Positions 60,622-64,000 of a stretch of 64,000 bases of DNA are shown here, in pieces (the first letter of the stretch is position 1; every line of letters begins with the position of its first letter). The DNA is taken from assembly GCA_964408735.1 (NCBI GenBank), contig CAYPAX010000007.1, positions 1 to 64,000 of the forward strand, read 5' to 3'. A program made the translations under genes and the position numbers. The notes under the pieces are model-generated. The model did not search any database and was not told where the DNA came from. It was given only the letters and a program-made list of their open reading frames with translations. Source of the DNA: UBA7887 sp964408735 (GTDB lineage Bacteria > Pseudomonadota > Alphaproteobacteria > UBA7887).

Positions 60622-61725
60622 ATGCCATCGAACCGCCTGCCTTTCCGCGCCGAGCATATCGGCAGTCTGCTGCGCCCCGCGGCATTGAAGCGTGCGCATA
60701 AGGTGCGCGAGGACGACCCCGTGGCCTACGAGGCAGCGTTGGAGGCTGCGACGGCGGCGGCCATCCGCATGCAGGAGGAGGTCGGCTTGCGCTGCATCAG
60801 CGATGGCGAGTTCCGCCGCGCCTCCTGGTTTTCCGCCTTCTTCCAGGCTATGCCCGCCTCTTTTGGTGCGACACCGTCGCGCTTTCGCTTCCACGACGGC
60901 GAAGGCGGCGAGCATGGTTGGCCTACCTGCTGCGCCACGGCGCCGATCCGCCGCCGAGGCGGCATCACGCTCGGCGAATACGACGCCATCCGCAGCCATA
61001 CGGACCGCCTGCCCAAGGTCACCATGCCGACGCCGTCGGCCTTTCACTTCTTCGCCGGGGATGGCTGCGCCGACAGCTTCGTCTATCCCGACCTGGAGGA
61101 GTTCTGGGAGGACCTGGTGCGCGTCTATCAAGAGGAGATCGCGGCGCTGCACGAAGCCGGCGCGCAGTATGTCCAGATGGACGAGGTGCCGCTGGCGATG
61201 CTTTGCGACCCCGCCATTCGCGAACAGCTCGAGGGCTTCGGCGAGGACCCCGAGGCGCTGACCTCGCTTTACGTGACTGCGGTCAACAGGGCTATTGCCG
61301 AGCGCCCGGCCGGCATGCATGTGGGCATCCATCTCTGTCGCGGCAATTTCCGTGGCCGCTGGATGGCGTCGGGCGGCTACGGCCCCATCGCGCAGGAGCT
61401 GTTCAATATCCTCGACGTGGATTCCTTCTTTCTCGAATATGACAGCGAGCGCGCCGGCGACTTCTCGCCGCTTGCCGAGGTGCCCGACGACAAGACCGTC
61501 GTGCTCGGCCTGATCGCCACCAAGACGCCGGCGCTCGAGGAGACCGAGGCGCTGGCCCGGCGCATCGACGAGGCGACGCGATACGTGCCCTTGGACCGCC
61601 TCTGCCTCAGCCCCCAATGCGGCTTCGCCAGCGTCGCCGGCGGCAACCCCATCAGCGAAGACGACCAGCGCGCCAAGCTGGCGCGCGTGGTGGAGACGGC
61701 GGAGCTGGTCTGGGGCGAGGCTTAG
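60622..61725 (+). CDS. MetE C-terminal-like methyltransferase
   Basis: TIM-barrel protein of 367 aa similar to the C-terminal catalytic domain of cobalamin-independent methionine synthase. Likely zinc ligands are in MHVGIHLCRGNFRGRW (His and Cys, about 233-240) and LCLSPQCGFAS (Cys, near the end), with a glutamate in FFLEYDSERAG. It lacks the N-terminal folate domain of MetE, so it may use another methyl donor or handle a different thiol or ether. ATG 60622 follows GGGAGTAA. Convergent overlap of 4 bp with the next gene. Confidence 0.85.
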   Translation: MPSNRLPFRAEHIGSLLRPAALKRAHKVREDDPVAYEAALEAATAAAIRMQEEVGLRCISDGEFRRASWFSAFFQAMPASFGATPSRFRFHDGEGGEHGWPTCCATAPIRRRGGITLGEYDAIRSHTDRLPKVTMPTPSAFHFFAGDGCADSFVYPDLEEFWEDLVRVYQEEIAALHEAGAQYVQMDEVPLAMLCDPAIREQLEGFGEDPEALTSLYVTAVNRAIAERPAGMHVGIHLCRGNFRGRWMASGGYGPIAQELFNILDVDSFFLEYDSERAGDFSPLAEVPDDKTVVLGLIATKTPALEETEALARRIDEATRYVPLDRLCLSPQCGFASVAGGNPISEDDQRAKLARVVETAELVWGEA

Positions 61726-62720
61726 CCGGGTATCAGCACCGCGGCGCCTTGCAGGCGGCCGTCGCGGAGGTCGGCGAGGGCGCTGTTGGCCTCGGCCAGG
61801 GGGTAGCGGCTGACGCTGGTCTTGACCGGGATAGTGGGTGCCAGGCAGAGAAAATCCGTGCCGTCCTGGCGCGTCAGGTTGGCCACCGAGACCAGCTCGC
61901 GCTCGCGCCAGAGCAGCGCGTAGGGAAAGCTCGGGATGTCGCTCATGTGGATGCCGGCACAGACCACGCGACCGCCCGGGCGCACGGCCGCCAGTGCCGC
62001 CGGCACCAGGGCGCCGACGGGGGCGAAGATGATGGCGGCGTCGAGCGGCCAGGGCGGCGCGGCTTCCGAGGGGCCGGCCCAAACCGCACCGAGATCGCGG
62101 GCGAAGGCCTGCGCGGCATCGTCGCCGGTGCGGGTGAAGGCGGCAACCTCGCGGCCCTGGTGGCGAGCGACCTGGATGACGATATGGGCCGCGGCACCGA
62201 AGCCATAGAGGCCGAGGCGCGCGCCATCGCCCGCCTTGACCAGGGAGCGGTAGCCGATCAGCCCGGCGCAGAGCAGCGGGGCTGCGTCCGCATCGTCGCC
62301 CTCGCCCGGCATGGGGAAGCAATAGCGCGCATCGGCCAGGGTGTGCGTGGCGTAGCCGCCGTCGAGGGTGTAGCCGGTAAAGCGTGCCGCCTCGCAGAGG
62401 TTCTCGCGCCCGGCCCGGCAGTGCCCGCAAGCGCCGCAGGTAAAGCCGAGCCAGGGGATGCCCACGCGCTTGCCGATGCCGGGGCTCGAGACCCCCTCGC
62501 CGAGCGCCAGCACATGCCCGACCACCTCGTGGCCCGGCACGATCGGCAGCGCCGCCTCCTCGAGCTCGCCATCGACCACATGCAGATCGGTGCGGCAGAC
62601 CCCGCAAGCCCCGACGCGCACCAGCACCTGGCCCGGCCCGGGCAGCGGCAGCGGCCGCTCGCGCAGCACCAACGGCGTGCCCGGCCGCTCCAGCACCATC
62701 GCCTGCATGGTCTCAGCCAT
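61722..62720 (-). CDS. Zinc-dependent alcohol dehydrogenase
   Basis: MDR-family dehydrogenase of 332 aa. Catalytic zinc ligands are in GACGVCRTDLHVVDGE (Cys, near 39-46) and PGHEVVG (His-Glu); the structural zinc site is CGACGHCRAGRENLC (about 97-111). The cofactor part LGLYGFGAAAHIVIQVARHQG is close to the propanol-preferring AdhA-like group (YogA/AdhP). ATG 62720 is the start. The region upstream is a 739-bp gene-poor interval. Confidence 0.88.
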   Translation of the reverse strand: MAETMQAMVLERPGTPLVLRERPLPLPGPGQVLVRVGACGVCRTDLHVVDGELEEAALPIVPGHEVVGHVLALGEGVSSPGIGKRVGIPWLGFTCGACGHCRAGRENLCEAARFTGYTLDGGYATHTLADARYCFPMPGEGDDADAAPLLCAGLIGYRSLVKAGDGARLGLYGFGAAAHIVIQVARHQGREVAAFTRTGDDAAQAFARDLGAVWAGPSEAAPPWPLDAAIIFAPVGALVPAALAAVRPGGRVVCAGIHMSDIPSFPYALLWRERELVSVANLTRQDGTDFLCLAPTIPVKTSVSRYPLAEANSALADLRDGRLQGAAVLIPG

Positions 62721-62817
62721 AGGGCAATATTAGAGCAAGTTGCGGCCATGCGAGGTGGTCAAATGGCTCCGCATGATCCTGATTTGAAAACACCGCCGCT
62801 AACCCTGCCGGCGCCTT

Positions 62818-63079
62818 ATACCAAGGCTCAGTGATAAAGACCCATTTGATGGCTCGAGGCGCCTTTCCGGGTAGGAGCGGCGCGCCGGGCGATGTCAGCC
62901 ATCATCCCAGCGTCGCGACGCATCCGGGGAGCCGCCTCGGGCCACCGCAGGCCGCGCGCTTTTCGCCGCTGGCGTCGTCGCGGGCCGCTTGACGTGGGGA
63001 AACACGACGGCGCGACCCGCTCCTAGCCAGCGACGAAAATCGTGCGGTCAAATGGGTCTTTATCGCTGAGTCTTGGTAT
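62818..63079. mobile_element. MITE-like element with 32-bp inverted repeats
   Basis: Inverted repeats of 32 bp with two mismatches (62818-62849 with 63048-63079, core ATAAAGACCCATTTGA and complement) bound a 262-bp segment. The inside is GC-rich with imperfect dyads and no protein-coding signature. It is in the intergenic space upstream of the alcohol dehydrogenase and may provide or block promoter elements. Confidence 0.7.
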
Positions 63080-63294
63080 TACGCTCCCTCGCCGAAGCCT
63101 ATCGCACCGGTCGCGCGCGTGGCACAGGCGACAGCGGCGACGGCAAGTCAGAGGGACGCGAAAGTGCCCTCGCGACATTCCGGTTTCTCTTTTCGAAAGT
63201 TCCGACGGATAGGATCGAACAGACCGTCGCTGCACTGACAAGTGAGCTTTCGGACACGGCCCCATTGTGGCTGGTGGCCGAACGACGGGACTGA
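63073..63294 (+). other. Possible gene remnant beside the MITE
   Basis: A 73-codon reading frame that starts (TTG) inside the right repeat of the MITE-like element and has a fairly protein-like second half (FRFLFSKVPTDRIEQTVA, LWLVAERRD). It may be the C-terminal stub of a gene cut by the element. No family recognised and no ribosome binding site; could be chance. The remaining space to 63459 shows nothing. Confidence 0.2.
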
Positions 63295-63459
63295 GCCGAC
63301 ATACCTCGGATGGGTTCGAATTTTCTCACCTATGGCAGCGGAAATGGCTCCTTATCCCCATGTGTCGCCGGGCCCGGAGTCTTGGTCACGTCCCGCAAAT
63401 TTCAAACCGCCCGGCAACGACTTGGTAAGGCTGGCAAAGGCTGTGCTGCGGTCTCCGTC

Positions 63460-64000
63460 TCAATAATCCTGCCCCAACGCCTTGGTGAGAAACTTCATCA
63501 GCGGCGTCGCCAGACGGAAAGTCTCCGTCACCTCATCCAAAAAGCCGGGCGTCAGCGCCGCCTTTCTGTCAATGCGCTTCATGGCGAAGAAGGTCTTGCG
63601 CTTGAGGTCCTCGATGTGGCGGTGGTCGGGATCGTAGCCGCGGGGCGGACGGGTGAGGCCGTCGCCGCCAATACCGCCGAAGGTGTCTTTCAGGCGCTTG
63701 TTCGCTATCACCCGCTTCCAGCCGGCGCTGTCGGCGACGATGGCGTCGCGGATCATCGCCAAGGGCTCCTTGGGCGGCAGCCAGATGCCGCCGCCGATGC
63801 GCACGTCGTCGGGCGCGAGATGCACGTAATAGCCCGGCGTGTGGGCGTCGCGGGTGCGCGCCTCGTGGCGGAAATGGCACGAGGCGTGTTCCTTGTAGGG
63901 CCGCTTGTCCTTGGCGAAGCGCACGTCGCGATAGATGCGGAACATGGAGCCGCCATTGGCCCGCGGGTCGGCGACAAAATGGGCTGAGATCTTGCGCAGG
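63460..64000 (-). CDS. DUF2461 family protein (partial, 5' end beyond the window)
   Basis: C-terminal 180 residues of a TIGR02453/DUF2461 protein: the segment FRIYRDVRFAKDKRPYKEH with conserved arginines and lysines, then PGYYVHLAPDDVRIGGGIWLPPKE and the late FFAMKRIDRKAAL. Typical length is about 220-230 aa, so about 40-50 residues are missing beyond the right edge. The family is widespread and of unknown function. Confidence 0.85.
   Translation of the reverse strand, partial: LRKISAHFVADPRANGGSMFRIYRDVRFAKDKRPYKEHASCHFRHEARTRDAHTPGYYVHLAPDDVRIGGGIWLPPKEPLAMIRDAIVADSAGWKRVIANKRLKDTFGGIGGDGLTRPPRGYDPDHRHIEDLKRKTFFAMKRIDRKAALTPGFLDEVTETFRLATPLMKFLTKALGQDY

Noticed and set aside
1..64000. CRISPR arrays, rRNA and tRNA genes
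   Set aside because: No regularly spaced repeats of CRISPR type and no tRNA T-loop/anticodon arrangement was found by eye.

Overview
The window is high-GC DNA, almost completely coding, with many 4-bp start/stop overlaps. The gene content (isovaleryl-CoA dehydrogenase, CobS/CobT/CobU, CbtA/CbtB, DUF2336, TolB-TPR adenylate cyclases, many acyl-CoA and SDR genes) points to a free-living, metabolically versatile alphaproteobacterium, most likely of the Rhodospirillales/Hyphomicrobiales type. This is an inference from gene content; no rRNA or tRNA gene was seen. The window starts inside what looks like the end of an IS21-type element and stops inside a DUF2461 gene.

Layout. 1-4.7 kb: an operon of isoquinoline-oxidoreductase-like molybdenum hydroxylase subunits (the small one cut at its 5' end by the IS) joined to soxX-soxY-soxZ-soxA; the SoxY carrier has a non-canonical C-terminal arm. 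4.7-13.9 kb: hydrolases, Nudix, an NfeD/SPFH pair, CheZ, isovaleryl-CoA dehydrogenase, a desaturase, a dienelactone-hydrolase-like protein, a flavin split-barrel protein and a PanE-like reductase. 13.9-23.4 kb: a NodU-type carbamoyltransferase, a response-regulator diguanylate cyclase, an M20 amidohydrolase, a hydroxypyruvate-isomerase-like protein, DUF2336, a redoxin, an SDR and a D-aminoacylase-like amidohydrolase. 23.4-25.3 kb: a cobalt-type nitrile hydratase whose beta subunit is split over two genes, in one operon with a GST and the amidohydrolase. 25.5-33.8 kb: haloalkane dehalogenase, SDR, acyl-CoA synthetase, a large KAP NTPase, MaoC and a 3-hydroxyisobutyrate-dehydrogenase-like protein. 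34-39 kb: two tandem adenylate cyclase-TolB-TPR receptors. 39-39.8 kb: a noncoding mosaic of repeats. 39.8-47.8 kb: a cobalamin cluster (cobA, cobB, cbtA, cbtB, cobU, cobT, cobS, cobC-type phosphatase, cobD-type aminotransferase). 47.8-51 kb: copper efflux (copA-cueR-cytochrome c), chained by overlaps to the cobalamin genes. 52.7-55.4 kb: a B12-dependent acyl-CoA mutase with divergent substrate residues, its B12 subunit and a TetR regulator with a clear promoter/operator. 55.5-58.7 kb: an OsmC-flavoprotein-OsmC-methyltransferase operon with a frameshift in the flavoprotein. 58.8-64 kb: an orphan TRAP binding protein, a transglutaminase-like protein, a MetE-like methyltransferase, a zinc alcohol dehydrogenase and a DUF2461 protein.

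Five different inverted-repeat (MITE-like) elements lie in the intergenic spaces at 8.4, 33.8, 39.3, 39.6 and 62.8 kb; two of them sit directly beside stop codons of convergent genes. The best candidates for something undescribed are the molybdenum hydroxylase-Sox carrier operon at the left end, the divergent B12 mutase operon, and the copper/cobalamin chain of coupled genes.
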